Of a stretch of DNA of 64,000 nucleotides, positions 37,441 to 47,224 are shown piece by piece. A model generated the notes under the pieces. The model made no database searches and was not told the origin of the DNA. It saw nothing but the letters and a program-made list of their open reading frames with translations. Position 1 is the stretch's first letter. Each line of letters begins with the position of its first letter. A program made the position numbers and the translations under genes. Source of the stretch: Paludibacterium purpuratum (GTDB lineage: Bacteria; Pseudomonadota; Gammaproteobacteria; Burkholderiales; Chromobacteriaceae); NCBI RefSeq assembly GCF_004363805.1, contig NZ_SNZP01000002.1, forward strand, positions 62,001 through 126,000, written 5' to 3'.

Positions 37441-38376
37441 ATGAATATTTCTTTGCGCCAGTTGCGCGCCTTCGTCGCGGTGGCCCGCAGCGGCAGCTTC
37501 ACCCAGGCGGCCGAAAGCCTCTTCGTCACGCAATCGGCGCTGAGCGGGCTGATCAAGGAGTTGGAAGGGGTGTTGGGGCTGAGGCTATTCGATCGCACCA
37601 CGCGACGCATCCAGTTATCGGACGTCGGCCATAGCCTGTTTCCGCGGGTCGACAAGATCCTGCACGAGTTGGACGGCGTATTGGAGGAGGCCAGCAGCCT
37701 GCGCACGCTGAAGACCGGTTCGGTCAGCATCGCCGCGCCGCAATTGATGGCGGCGACCTTCCTGCCGGAGGTCATCGCGGCATTCGGCAGGCGCCATCCC
37801 GGTGTGCGCGTGCGCCTGCTGGACTGCGTGGTGGAGAACATCATGACGCCGGTGTTTTCCGGCGAGGTGGATTTTGCCATCGGCCCCGAGCGCAAGCTGA
37901 ATTCGGACATTCACGCCGAAATGCTGTTCGAGTTGCCATTTATGGCGGTTTGCCCCACCGACCATCCGCTGGCGGCGGCAAACGAGGTACGCTGGGCCGA
38001 ACTGCTGGCCCAGCCATTCATTTCGCTGTCCGGCGAATTCACGCAACGCCTTTCGGGCGAACTGCCCGCGGCATTCCGCGACCGCACCTTGGAACCCGGC
38101 ATCGAGGTGACATTCATGCCCACCGCGTTGTCGATGGTCAGTGCCGGACTCGGCGTGACCGCCTGCATGCCTTACGCGGCGGCCATGGTGCGCCACTATA
38201 ACCTCAGCATGCGTCCGCTGATCGAACCGCGCGTCACGCGGCGCTTTTTCATCTATACCCGCAAGGAGCGCGCGCTATCGCCGGCAGCCCAGCAACTGCG
38301 CGCCATGCTGCTCGACTTCCTTCACTCGCCGGTACCGCCGACGGTCAACCCCCCGTCGATGCGCAGCGTCGGCTGA
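37441..38376 (+). CDS. LysR-family transcriptional regulator
   Basis: 311 aa. N-terminal winged HTH (SLRQLRAFVAVARSGSFTQAAESLFVTQSALSGLIKELEGVLG) followed by a substrate-binding domain (about 90-290). The ATG at 37441 gives the normal LysR start MNISLRQLRAFVAV. Likely activates the divergent VOC gene. Its 3' end overlaps the convergent tldD by 55 bp. Confidence 0.92.
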   Translation: MNISLRQLRAFVAVARSGSFTQAAESLFVTQSALSGLIKELEGVLGLRLFDRTTRRIQLSDVGHSLFPRVDKILHELDGVLEEASSLRTLKTGSVSIAAPQLMAATFLPEVIAAFGRRHPGVRVRLLDCVVENIMTPVFSGEVDFAIGPERKLNSDIHAEMLFELPFMAVCPTDHPLAAANEVRWAELLAQPFISLSGEFTQRLSGELPAAFRDRTLEPGIEVTFMPTALSMVSAGLGVTACMPYAAAMVRHYNLSMRPLIEPRVTRRFFIYTRKERALSPAAQQLRAMLLDFLHSPVPPTVNPPSMRSVG

Positions 38377-39779
38377 CCGACGCCGACCGGCACGCTCTGG
38401 CCCTCCTTGCCGCACACGCCGACCCCTTGGTCGAGCGCCAGATCGTTGCCGATCATCGATACGTAGTTCAATACGTCCGGTCCGTTGCCGATCAGCGTGG
38501 CGCCCTTGACCGGATAAGTCAGCTTGCCGTCCTCGATGCGCCAAGCTTCGGATGCCGAGAACACGAACTTGCCGCTGGTAATGTCGACTTGGCCACCACC
38601 GAAATTGACCGCATACAGCCCATCCTTGACCGAGGCGATGATCTCCTGCGGATCGTGCTGGCCCGCCAGCATGTAGGTATTCGTCATGCGCGGCATGGGG
38701 ATGCTGGCGTAGGATTCGCGTCGGCCGTTGCCGGTCGGCGCGGTCTTCATCAGCCGGGCGTTCATCGCGTCTTGCATATAGCCGCGCAGGATGCCGTCTT
38801 CGATCAGCGTGGTGCACTGGGTCGGGTTGCCTTCATCGTCGATGGCCAGCGAGCCGCGCCGACCGGCGAGCGTGCCGTCGTCGACCACGGTCACGCCACG
38901 GGCGGCGACGCGCTCGCCCAACCGGCCGCTGAAAGCCGAAGTGCCCTTGCGGTTGAAATCCCCCTCCAGGCCATGGCCGATGGCTTCGTGCAGCAGCACC
39001 CCCGGCCAACCCGGGCCGAGCACCACGGTCATCTGGCCGGCGGGCGCCGGGCGCGCTTCGAGATTGGTCAGCGCTTGGCTCACCGCCTGGCGCACGAAGC
39101 GCTCGACCACCTCGTCGGTGAAGCTCGACAGGTCGTAGCGCCCGCCGCCACCGCTGGCGCCTTGCTCGCGCCGGCCGTTTTGCTCGGCGATCACATAGAC
39201 CGACAGTCGCACCAGCGGACGCACATCGGCGGCGCGTACGCCATCGTGACGGGCCAGGTAAATGACGTCGTACTCGGCGGCAAGACCGGCCATCACTTGG
39301 ATGATGCGCGGGTCCATGGCGCGCGCCAATTTTTCCACTTTCTCCAGCAGCGCCACCTTGGCCGCGGCCTCGAGGCTGGCACAAGGATCGATGGCCGGAT
39401 AAAGATCGCGAGCGGTACGTTGCGTCGGCACGGTCACCGGCAAGTGCCCCTCGTTGCTGCCGATGGCGCGCACCGCGTCGGTCGCACGCGCCAGCGCCGC
39501 GCCGCTGATCTCGTCGGAATAGGCGAAGGCGGTCTTGTCTCCGCTGACGGCGCGAATGCCGACCCCCTGCTCGATGTTGAAGCTGCCGGACTTGACGATG
39601 CCCTCTTCCAGACTCCAGCCTTCATTGCGGATGTATTCGAAATACAGGTCGGCGTAGTCGATGTCGCGCCGGGCGAGACGGGCGAAAGCGGCTTCTAGGA
39701 TCTCTTCGTCCAAACCACTGGGTTTCAACAACAGTTGCTCGGCGGCGGCAAAGGCTTCTTGCATGGCAGGTTCTTTCAT
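38322..39779 (-). CDS. tldD: Metalloprotease TldD
   Basis: 485-aa zinc protease subunit that works with PmbA/TldE in peptide maturation (for example microcin B17, CcdA turnover). The zinc site is HEAIGHGLEGD, with GVRAVSGDKTAFAYSDEISGA upstream and NFGGGQVDITSGKFVFSASEAW downstream. I use the ATG at 39779, which overlaps the nitrilase stop in an ATGA; 39764 is an alternative. No tldE/pmbA is present in this window. Third gene of yhdP-nitrilase-tldD. Confidence 0.93.
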   Translation of the reverse strand: MKEPAMQEAFAAAEQLLLKPSGLDEEILEAAFARLARRDIDYADLYFEYIRNEGWSLEEGIVKSGSFNIEQGVGIRAVSGDKTAFAYSDEISGAALARATDAVRAIGSNEGHLPVTVPTQRTARDLYPAIDPCASLEAAAKVALLEKVEKLARAMDPRIIQVMAGLAAEYDVIYLARHDGVRAADVRPLVRLSVYVIAEQNGRREQGASGGGGRYDLSSFTDEVVERFVRQAVSQALTNLEARPAPAGQMTVVLGPGWPGVLLHEAIGHGLEGDFNRKGTSAFSGRLGERVAARGVTVVDDGTLAGRRGSLAIDDEGNPTQCTTLIEDGILRGYMQDAMNARLMKTAPTGNGRRESYASIPMPRMTNTYMLAGQHDPQEIIASVKDGLYAVNFGGGQVDITSGKFVFSASEAWRIEDGKLTYPVKGATLIGNGPDVLNYVSMIGNDLALDQGVGVCGKEGQSVPVGVGQPTLRIDGGLTVGGTGE

Positions 39780-40585
39780 TTCAGTACCCGGTGCGCCAAG
39801 GCTGGCAGGCGCGACCGGACGGATTGGATCAGGTTGGTGTCGATCTCGGCCAGTACCACGCCCTCGCCTTGCGGCAATTCGGCCAGGATGCGCCCCCAGG
39901 GATCGATGATCATCGAGTGGCCGTGAGTGGCGCGACCGTTCTGGTGCTGGCCGCCCTGTGCCGCGGCGATAACGTAGCACTGGTTCTCGATGGCGCGGGC
40001 ACGCAACAGCACCTCCCAGTGCGCCTGGCCGGTCGTGGCGGTAAAGGCGGCCGGCAGGGCCAGCAGATCGAACGGCGCCATTTGACGGAAGAGCTCGGGA
40101 AAGCGCAGATCGTAACAGATGCCCAACGCCAATTCGCCCAACTCGGTGCGCGCCTTGACCGGCTGCGTGCCGGGCGCGATGGTGTTGGACTCGCAGTAGG
40201 TTTCGCCTAGGCCGGAGAAACCGAACAGATGGATTTTGTCGTAGCGTGCGGCGGGTTCGCCCGACGGATCGAACAACCAAGTGGTGTTATAGACCTTGCC
40301 GGGCACAGGCGTCACCAGCGGCACCGTACCGCCGACCAGCCAGATCTTGTGGCAACGCGCCATATCGGCCAGTGCCTGCTGTAGCTGGCCTTGGCCCGGA
40401 ACCTCGGCCAGCGCCACCTTATCCTCTTCGTGCCGTCCCATTAAACAGAAGTATTCGGGCAGCACCACCAGGCTCGCGCCACGCGAGGCCGCCTCGTCAA
40501 CCAGGGTCTGGGCGCTGCGCAAGTTATGCTGCCAGTCGGTACCCGACACCATCTGCACGGCGGCGGCTAAACATTTGCTTTTCAT
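39776..40585 (-). CDS. Carbon-nitrogen hydrolase (Nit1-type deaminated glutathione amidase)
   Basis: 269-aa nitrilase-superfamily amidase. The catalytic triad is visible: Glu in VVLPEYFCLMG, Lys in ARYDKIHLF, Cys in LGICYDLRFPEL. Sequence and position between yhdP and tldD fit the Nit1/YbeM group that removes deaminated glutathione, a metabolite-repair role. The start ATG overlaps the yhdP stop by 4 bp. Confidence 0.9.
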   Translation of the reverse strand: MKSKCLAAAVQMVSGTDWQHNLRSAQTLVDEAASRGASLVVLPEYFCLMGRHEEDKVALAEVPGQGQLQQALADMARCHKIWLVGGTVPLVTPVPGKVYNTTWLFDPSGEPAARYDKIHLFGFSGLGETYCESNTIAPGTQPVKARTELGELALGICYDLRFPELFRQMAPFDLLALPAAFTATTGQAHWEVLLRARAIENQCYVIAAAQGGQHQNGRATHGHSMIIDPWGRILAELPQGEGVVLAEIDTNLIQSVRSRLPALAHRVLK

Positions 40586-43500
40586 GGTTTGAGTTTCCGC
40601 AAGGTGTTGGTCAATGTCGTCGACTTGATCCGCGCGACCACCGGCTCGGCGAACGTACCGCTTACGCTGTAATCCACCGAGAATATCTTGCTCACCGGGT
40701 CGCGCAGCACTTTCTGCGCCGCCAGTGCCGCCACGCCGACCACCGGGTTGATCAAGGCCGCGCCGGTCGCCAGCGCCACGCCCTCGGACAGGTGCGGCTC
40801 GACGTGCACCTGCAATTGCTGGGTTTCCGTCGCAAGGTTGACCACGCCCTTGATGTTGACGTCGGCGCCGGGCCCCTTCATGACCAGATTGTCCGATTTA
40901 AATATACCTCGGCTGATCGTGGCGTCACCCCGCAAGGAATCGAAAGCGAACCCCTCGCTGAACACGTCGGTGAAATCGAGATGGATGCGGCGCGGCAGCG
41001 ATTGCAGGCTCAACACGCCCAAGAGGCGCGCCACACCGGGGTCGACCTTGGCGAAGCGGCCGTCGCTCAAGTCCGTCGACATTTGCCCGCTGGCATTGGC
41101 CGCATCGAAGTCCCCCAGCCCACCGGGCCAGGACAAGCTCCCGCTCAATGAGCCCTGGCCCCGGTTGAAGGTTTCCTTGAGGCCGAAATGCGCCAGCAAC
41201 TTGCCGACATCGCTGGCCTGCACCTTGAATCGGGTATCGACCGAGCCGGCGTCCAGCACCCGTACCGAACCGCTCAGCGAGCCCTCGGGCAGGGTCAGCG
41301 TCACGTTGTCGAGCAGCCAGTCGCGCGCCACGTAGCGTGCGTTGACCGTCAGACTACCGAGCGCGTTGCCTTTATACACCAGCTTACCGATGCGAATGTC
41401 CATCGCCGGCAGCGAGGTCGGCGCGCCGCTTGAGCTATCGCGCGCGAACGGCTGATTTAACACGACCAGCGGCAGCCGGGCGTGAATGCTGCCATTGTTG
41501 CGCGGATCGTAATCGATCGCGCCCTGTATTTCGGCGGCATCGACCATGGCATGCCACTCTTCGTCTCCCGGTTCGTGGCCAAGCCACAAGCTCGCGCGGT
41601 GCAAGCTATACGGCCCCCAGGTCAACAGCGGTGTAGCCACTTCGATATGCAACGGCGGCAGCCCCGCGCTATCGACCGATGCCCCTGCCGTCGCAAGGCT
41701 CCAGTCGCTCCAGGCACGAGCATCGATTTGAGGCAGCGCCGCCTTGATGCGCACACCCGAGCTAGGCTGATCGCTCAGCGCACGGCCGATCGCCACCTCG
41801 GTGCCGAGTGCCGTGCCATCGGCGTCGAAGCGCGTCCGGCCGGCAATTTGGCTACCCGCCGAAAAATCGAGCCGCATACCGCCATTGCGCACCGGCATCA
41901 ACGTCAGGTTGAACGGCAACGCGGCCGCGGCGGCCTTGGACAGCGGCGCCGATGGCGCATCGACTCGGGTGCCCACCAGATCGGAACCGACCTGTAGCGA
42001 CTCCAGCCCGCCATGCAGCGTGAAACGCGCCTGGTAGTGCGAGTTGCCGCTGATGTGCGGCGCCAGGAAATCGACATAGCGCGCCACCACCTGACGGCTG
42101 TCCGCCTGGCCGTCGACAACGAAACGCATGCGCGCATTGGCGTCGCTCTCGGCCTTGAGTACGAATGGCCCGCCAAAGGCCTTGAGGGCGATGCCGCTGC
42201 TGGAGACGCCATGTTCGCTGAAACCCAGCACGCCGTTGACCGACTGCAACGGCGGCAAAGGCAGCGACGTCAGCGCCAATTGGTTGTCCATCAAGTGCAA
42301 TTGCCCGTCGACCTTGGGTTGCCCGCGGCTGGACAACGGGATCGACAAGTTGAGACGCAAGGCGGCCTGACCGGTGGCGCGGGTTTTGCCGAGGAAGCCG
42401 GACAACCAGCCGTCCACCGGACTATGCGCGGTATAGCGCAGCATATTGGCCAACTCGCCGCTGGCTTGCCCCTGGATCGTCAGATGCGGATCGGCGCCGC
42501 CCAGATCGGGAATGGCCACCTGAACCTGTGTCAGGCGGTTGCCCAGGGTCTGAACCTGGGACGACTTGATGTCCATGCGTTCGTTATGGAACACCAGGCT
42601 GGCATCGAAACCGGAAAGCAACGGCCAATTCTTGTCGAACAGCAAAGAGGCGCCGCGCACTGTGCCGGACACCAGGAATTCACCGCCTTGCCCCCCCTTG
42701 AACGGGAAACGATCCAGGTCGCCCCGCAGGCGCAGTTGCGCGTTCTCCAGCGTACCGGCCTTGAGTGCGCCGGACAGCCAGCGAATGGTGTCCGCGCCAG
42801 CCTGATAGGGCAGATAGTCGACCACTCGCGTCGCCAGCACATGGTCGATGCCGCCAGTCAGGTCGATGGTGCCGGCGCCCGAACCGGCGCGACGATAGTG
42901 CCCGGCGAACCGCCCGCGAAGATCGGCATTGGCGAACTGCCATTGATCGATATCGACCTGTAGGCTCTGCCCGCTCGAACGCCAGCCGACGTCGGCTGCC
43001 AACGAAGAGAAATGCAGCGGTTTGGCAAACACATGCGGCAGCTGTACGGTTTCGGCCGCGGAGAGCCGCAGTTGCCCGCCGTCCTGATCGAACTTGACCG
43101 AGCCGCTCAGGCCATCGACGCCAGGCACTTGGCCGGAGGGCTGCCAGGCCAAATTCGAGAAGCTGGACTCGAACCGGTAGCGTGTCGGTGCATCGGGGTG
43201 CCCCTGCCAGCCGAGCGACAGGTTCTTCAATTGTCCGGATGGCGAGAAATGCGAGAACAAGGGGTTGCGATCCACGCCGAGGGCGTGCAGAAACGGACTC
43301 AGATGCGCCAGGTTGACGTTGTCGACGCGCATTTCGCCGCCGCCGGGCGTTCCGGTATCCCAGAACCCGTTGATGTTCGAATCGGTGAACACCGGGCCGC
43401 TGGCGCTCAAAAGCGACAGGTGGCTCGCGTTCACTTGGTAAACGTCGCCGCTGCGCTCCAACTGTAGGCGCCCGGCAAGCGCGGGAAGAGACAACTCGGC

Positions 43501-44475
43501 GGCGCCGGGCAGTGCATACGCGGCATTTCTGACCTTGACGTCGGCCACCAGACGATTGATGCGGCCATCGGCGAAGGATAGTTCGACCGATCCGTCGCCC
43601 TCGCCCCGTTTGATCAGGCCGAAGGGCTGCAGATAGCGGCTCCATGGCGAAACGCGGGCACCGTGCAGGCTGGCGCTCACGCTACCGCGCCACTGTTGCC
43701 AATGGTCGAGTTCGTCGCCGTGCCAACTCCCGCTTAACTCGACGTTATCGCCGACCGTGGCCGGCGGTTTGCCCGAAAGCTGAAGATCGTGGCCCAACAA
43801 CCCGCTGGCGAGTTCCAACTTCCCATCGGACAACGTCAGCTTAGGCAGGCCGAGGAACTCGTCCTGCCAAGCGATGCGAGCGCCGGTGACCACAATACGG
43901 CTTTGCCGTAGCAACCAATCGCCGGGGTGGCTCTCGCCGGCGGCACGCGCCCCGTTGCCGGACAAGGGGAAACCATTCAGATAGAAGCGGCCGTCACGGC
44001 CGCGGCGGATATCGAGCGCGGGCGACGATAGCTCGATCAACGCCATGCGCGGCTCGAAGGCGATCAGACTTTGCCACGACGGCACCACGGCGATACGGTC
44101 GAGTGTCAACGGCGCACCGTGCGGATCGGCGATCGACAGCGCGGAGAGTTCGAAGCGCGGCGCCAAACCGTCCCAGGCGCCGGAAATCCGACCGATGGTC
44201 ACTTGCCGCCCCAAAGCCTGCCCAGCCTGGCGTGCCAACGCCAAACGGTAGTGGTCCAGATTGGGCAACACCTGGAAAGTGAACAGCAGGAAGCCCACCG
44301 TCACGGCCGACGCCGCCAGGCCGAACACCCAAGCCGACAGTTTCAGCAGCCTCTTGAGGGTGTGAATGACCGGAAGATGGCTAAACAAGCCGATGAGCTT
44401 TTTCAATGGAGACAAACCAGTACAATGAGGGAGACATGTCAGCACATTCTCTCTGGAACCTGAACGCGGAGACAT
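40582..44475 (-). CDS. yhdP: YhdP-family AsmA-like envelope protein
   Basis: About 1297 aa. One N-terminal TM (LSAWVFGLAASAVTVGFLLFTFQVLP), then a very long beta-rich periplasmic region of the AsmA/DUF3971 type, ending with the AsmA-like C-terminal domain (VNIKGVVNLATETQQLQVHVEPHLSEG). In E. coli YhdP bridges both membranes for phospholipid transport to the outer membrane. The start is uncertain: the ATG at 44475 abuts the divergent glnE start (44477); the frame is open to 44508, and TTG codons at 44415 or 44406 would avoid the glnE promoter region. No candidate has a clear ribosome site. Confidence 0.88.
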   Translation of the reverse strand: MSPRSGSRENVLTCLPHCTGLSPLKKLIGLFSHLPVIHTLKRLLKLSAWVFGLAASAVTVGFLLFTFQVLPNLDHYRLALARQAGQALGRQVTIGRISGAWDGLAPRFELSALSIADPHGAPLTLDRIAVVPSWQSLIAFEPRMALIELSSPALDIRRGRDGRFYLNGFPLSGNGARAAGESHPGDWLLRQSRIVVTGARIAWQDEFLGLPKLTLSDGKLELASGLLGHDLQLSGKPPATVGDNVELSGSWHGDELDHWQQWRGSVSASLHGARVSPWSRYLQPFGLIKRGEGDGSVELSFADGRINRLVADVKVRNAAYALPGAAELSLPALAGRLQLERSGDVYQVNASHLSLLSASGPVFTDSNINGFWDTGTPGGGEMRVDNVNLAHLSPFLHALGVDRNPLFSHFSPSGQLKNLSLGWQGHPDAPTRYRFESSFSNLAWQPSGQVPGVDGLSGSVKFDQDGGQLRLSAAETVQLPHVFAKPLHFSSLAADVGWRSSGQSLQVDIDQWQFANADLRGRFAGHYRRAGSGAGTIDLTGGIDHVLATRVVDYLPYQAGADTIRWLSGALKAGTLENAQLRLRGDLDRFPFKGGQGGEFLVSGTVRGASLLFDKNWPLLSGFDASLVFHNERMDIKSSQVQTLGNRLTQVQVAIPDLGGADPHLTIQGQASGELANMLRYTAHSPVDGWLSGFLGKTRATGQAALRLNLSIPLSSRGQPKVDGQLHLMDNQLALTSLPLPPLQSVNGVLGFSEHGVSSSGIALKAFGGPFVLKAESDANARMRFVVDGQADSRQVVARYVDFLAPHISGNSHYQARFTLHGGLESLQVGSDLVGTRVDAPSAPLSKAAAAALPFNLTLMPVRNGGMRLDFSAGSQIAGRTRFDADGTALGTEVAIGRALSDQPSSGVRIKAALPQIDARAWSDWSLATAGASVDSAGLPPLHIEVATPLLTWGPYSLHRASLWLGHEPGDEEWHAMVDAAEIQGAIDYDPRNNGSIHARLPLVVLNQPFARDSSSGAPTSLPAMDIRIGKLVYKGNALGSLTVNARYVARDWLLDNVTLTLPEGSLSGSVRVLDAGSVDTRFKVQASDVGKLLAHFGLKETFNRGQGSLSGSLSWPGGLGDFDAANASGQMSTDLSDGRFAKVDPGVARLLGVLSLQSLPRRIHLDFTDVFSEGFAFDSLRGDATISRGIFKSDNLVMKGPGADVNIKGVVNLATETQQLQVHVEPHLSEGVALATGAALINPVVGVAALAAQKVLRDPVSKIFSVDYSVSGTFAEPVVARIKSTTLTNTLRKLKP

Positions 44476-44476
44476 T

Positions 44477-47155
44477 ATGCCATCAAACGCCAGCAGTGCC
44501 AGCGCCATCGCGAGGGCGGTCCGCTTTTCCCGCTACCTGTCGCGCGTGCTGGAGGCCCATCCGGCGGAAGCGGCGCGGCTTGCCCGGGAAGTCGACCAGC
44601 CATTCGGCGCGGCACACATGCTAGCCTTCGCCGACTGGCCGGCGCTGGAAACCCCGGAAACCCTGGCGCCGATGCTACGCACGCTACGCCGCGCCGTGAT
44701 GGCGCGACTGATCGCACGCGATATCGGCGGACTCGCCACGCTCGACGAGGTGGTCGACACCATCAGTGCGTTGGCCGAATTCGCAGTGCGCACCGCACTG
44801 CCGGTCGCCTGCCGGGCTTTGGCGCATCACGGCGAGCCGATCGGCGAGGAAAGCGGCGAAAAACAGACGCTGATCGTGATCGGCATGGGCAAGCTGGGCG
44901 GCGGCGAGCTCAATGCATCGAGCGATATCGACCTAATCTTCATCTACCCGGAGAACGGCCAGACCGATGGCCCGCGCCCCATCAGCAATCACGAGTATTT
45001 CTGCCAGGTCGGCAAGAAACTGATCGCACTCTTGAACGACGTCACGGCCGACGGACAGGTATTCCGCGTCGACATGCGTCTGCGCCCCTATGGCGACTCG
45101 GGGCCGCTGGCCATGAGTTTCAGCGCGCTGGAAAATTATCTGCTGACCCAAGGGCGCGAGTGGGAGCGCTATGCCTGGATCAAGGCGCGTGCATTGACCG
45201 GCGACGTCGCCGGCCTGTCCGAACTGGTGCGCCCCTTCGTTTATCGCAAATATCTCGATTACAACGCCTATGGCGCCATGCGCGAGCTATCCAGCCAAAT
45301 CCGGCGCGAAGTGGCGCGGCGCGACTTGGCCGATAACATCAAACTCGGACCGGGCGGTATCCGCGAGATCGAGTTCATCGCCCAGGTGTTCCAACTCATT
45401 CGAGGCGGACGCGAGAAGAGCCTGCAGTTGTTCGGCACCCGTCAAACGCTTGCCCGGCTCGCCGAATTGCGCCTACAGGAACCCTCGGCCGTGCAAGAAC
45501 TGCTCGAGGCCTACACCTTTCTGCGCAATCTGGAGCACCGGCTGCAATACGTGGACGACCAACAAACCCAGACTTTGCCGGAACGCGCCGAGGCGTTGGA
45601 GCAGATCGCCGCCAGCATGAACTTCGCCAATACCGACGCCTTCCTGTCGGCGCTGGCACGCCACCGACGCCATGTCACACGCCACTTCGAACAGGTTTTC
45701 TTCCTGCCGACCGAAACCGCGCCGGACCACCCGCTGACCGCGCTATGGCGCGACATCGGCGAAGGCGATATCAGCCCGCAACTGACCGAGCTCGGTTTTC
45801 AGCATCCGCAGGACGTGGCGCGCTTGCTGCATGGGCTGTCGACCAGCCAGCGCTACCAGCAAATGGCGCTGGCCAACCGCAAGAAGTTCGATGCGCTGAT
45901 TCCGCCGCTGATCGAAGTCTCGGGCCACTTCCCCAATCCGGATGCCACGCTATCGCGCGTCCTGACGCTGTTGGAGGCCATCAGCCGGCGCGCGCCCTAT
46001 CTCGCCCTGCTGACCGAATACCCGCAGACGCTACAGCGATTGGCCTCGTTATCGTCGGCCAGCGCCTGGGTATCGACCTACCTGACACGCCATCCGATCC
46101 TGCTGGACGAATTGCTGGACGCGCGGGTGCTGTACAGCCCGCCGGACTGGTCGGCGATCGCCGCGCAACTCGAGCAGCAACTTGCCGATTGCAACGGCGA
46201 CGTCGAGGCCAAAATGGATACGCTGCGCCATATGCAGCATGCCCAGGCCTTCCGCCTGGTGGCGCAGGATCTGGCCGGCATGTGGACGGTCGAGGCGCTG
46301 TCGGACGAGCTATCGCGCCTGGCAGACCTGATTCTGGACGCCACGCTGCGTCACGCCTGGCTCGACATTCCCACCCGCCACGTCGACACCCCGGCCTTCG
46401 CGGTGATCGGCTACGGCAAATTGGGGGGCAAGGAATTGGGTTATGCCTCGGACCTGGACGTGATCTTCCTGTTCGACGACCCACATCCGGACGCCCCCGA
46501 ACTCTACGCGCGGCTGGCGCGCAAGATGGTGACTTGGCTGACCAGCACCACCGCGGCCGGCGGCCTGTACGACATCGATCTACGCCTGCGCCCCAACGGC
46601 TCGAGCGGCTTGCTGGTCAGTACCATGCAGGCATTCGAAAGCTATCAGGAAAAACAAGCCTGGGTGTGGGAACACCAGGCACTGACCCGGGCGCGTTTCG
46701 TCGCCGGCGACCGGCACATCGGCCGACGCTTCGACCGCGCACGCCGAGCCATCCTATCCATGCCGCGCGAGGCGGCGCGACTGGCCGAGGAAGTACGCGC
46801 CATGCGCCGCCGCATGCTGGAAACCCATCCGGCCGAACCCGCCGACGTCAAACATGCCCGAGGCGGCCTGGTGGACATCGAGTTCATCATCCAGCACCTG
46901 ATCCTGGCGCACGCCGACAAACTACCGGCACTGACCGCCAACACGGGCACCATCGCGCTGTTGGCGGTGGCGGCGCAGGCAGGGTTGATACCGACCGATT
47001 TGGCGGAAGCGGCGCGCCAGACCTACCGCTACTGCCGACGACTGCAACATGCGGCCCGACTCAACGAAGCGCGGCGCTGCGAAGTGACCGCCGAATTGGA
47101 ACAGCACTACCGCCAGGCATGGGCCCTATGGCAATATCTATTCGGTACGGACTGA
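44477..47155 (+). CDS. glnE: Bifunctional glutamine synthetase adenylyltransferase/adenylyl-removing enzyme
   Basis: 892 aa. Two nucleotidyltransferase halves: GMGKLGGGELNASSDIDLIFIY (N-terminal, adenylyl removing) and GYGKLGGKELGYASDLDVIFLF (C-terminal, adenylylating), each with a downstream all-helical GlnD/PII-type domain. It tunes glutamine synthetase to nitrogen status under PII control. GGAG lies 5 nt before the ATG. Shares a very short 5' region with divergent yhdP. Confidence 0.95.
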   Translation: MPSNASSASAIARAVRFSRYLSRVLEAHPAEAARLAREVDQPFGAAHMLAFADWPALETPETLAPMLRTLRRAVMARLIARDIGGLATLDEVVDTISALAEFAVRTALPVACRALAHHGEPIGEESGEKQTLIVIGMGKLGGGELNASSDIDLIFIYPENGQTDGPRPISNHEYFCQVGKKLIALLNDVTADGQVFRVDMRLRPYGDSGPLAMSFSALENYLLTQGREWERYAWIKARALTGDVAGLSELVRPFVYRKYLDYNAYGAMRELSSQIRREVARRDLADNIKLGPGGIREIEFIAQVFQLIRGGREKSLQLFGTRQTLARLAELRLQEPSAVQELLEAYTFLRNLEHRLQYVDDQQTQTLPERAEALEQIAASMNFANTDAFLSALARHRRHVTRHFEQVFFLPTETAPDHPLTALWRDIGEGDISPQLTELGFQHPQDVARLLHGLSTSQRYQQMALANRKKFDALIPPLIEVSGHFPNPDATLSRVLTLLEAISRRAPYLALLTEYPQTLQRLASLSSASAWVSTYLTRHPILLDELLDARVLYSPPDWSAIAAQLEQQLADCNGDVEAKMDTLRHMQHAQAFRLVAQDLAGMWTVEALSDELSRLADLILDATLRHAWLDIPTRHVDTPAFAVIGYGKLGGKELGYASDLDVIFLFDDPHPDAPELYARLARKMVTWLTSTTAAGGLYDIDLRLRPNGSSGLLVSTMQAFESYQEKQAWVWEHQALTRARFVAGDRHIGRRFDRARRAILSMPREAARLAEEVRAMRRRMLETHPAEPADVKHARGGLVDIEFIIQHLILAHADKLPALTANTGTIALLAVAAQAGLIPTDLAEAARQTYRYCRRLQHAARLNEARRCEVTAELEQHYRQAWALWQYLFGTD

Positions 47156-47181
47156 TTTATGTTCTACCCTTAGCGCAGCTA

Positions 47182-47187
47182 TATAAT
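47182..47187 (+). promoter_or_regulatory. ilvE -10 box
   Basis: Perfect TATAAT 38 bp before the ilvE start in the short gap after glnE. A -35 match at the right spacing is weak, so an activator may help. Confidence 0.45.
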
Positions 47188-47224
47188 TGCAGCACATTAA
47201 AATATACAAATGGAGAAACTGATT

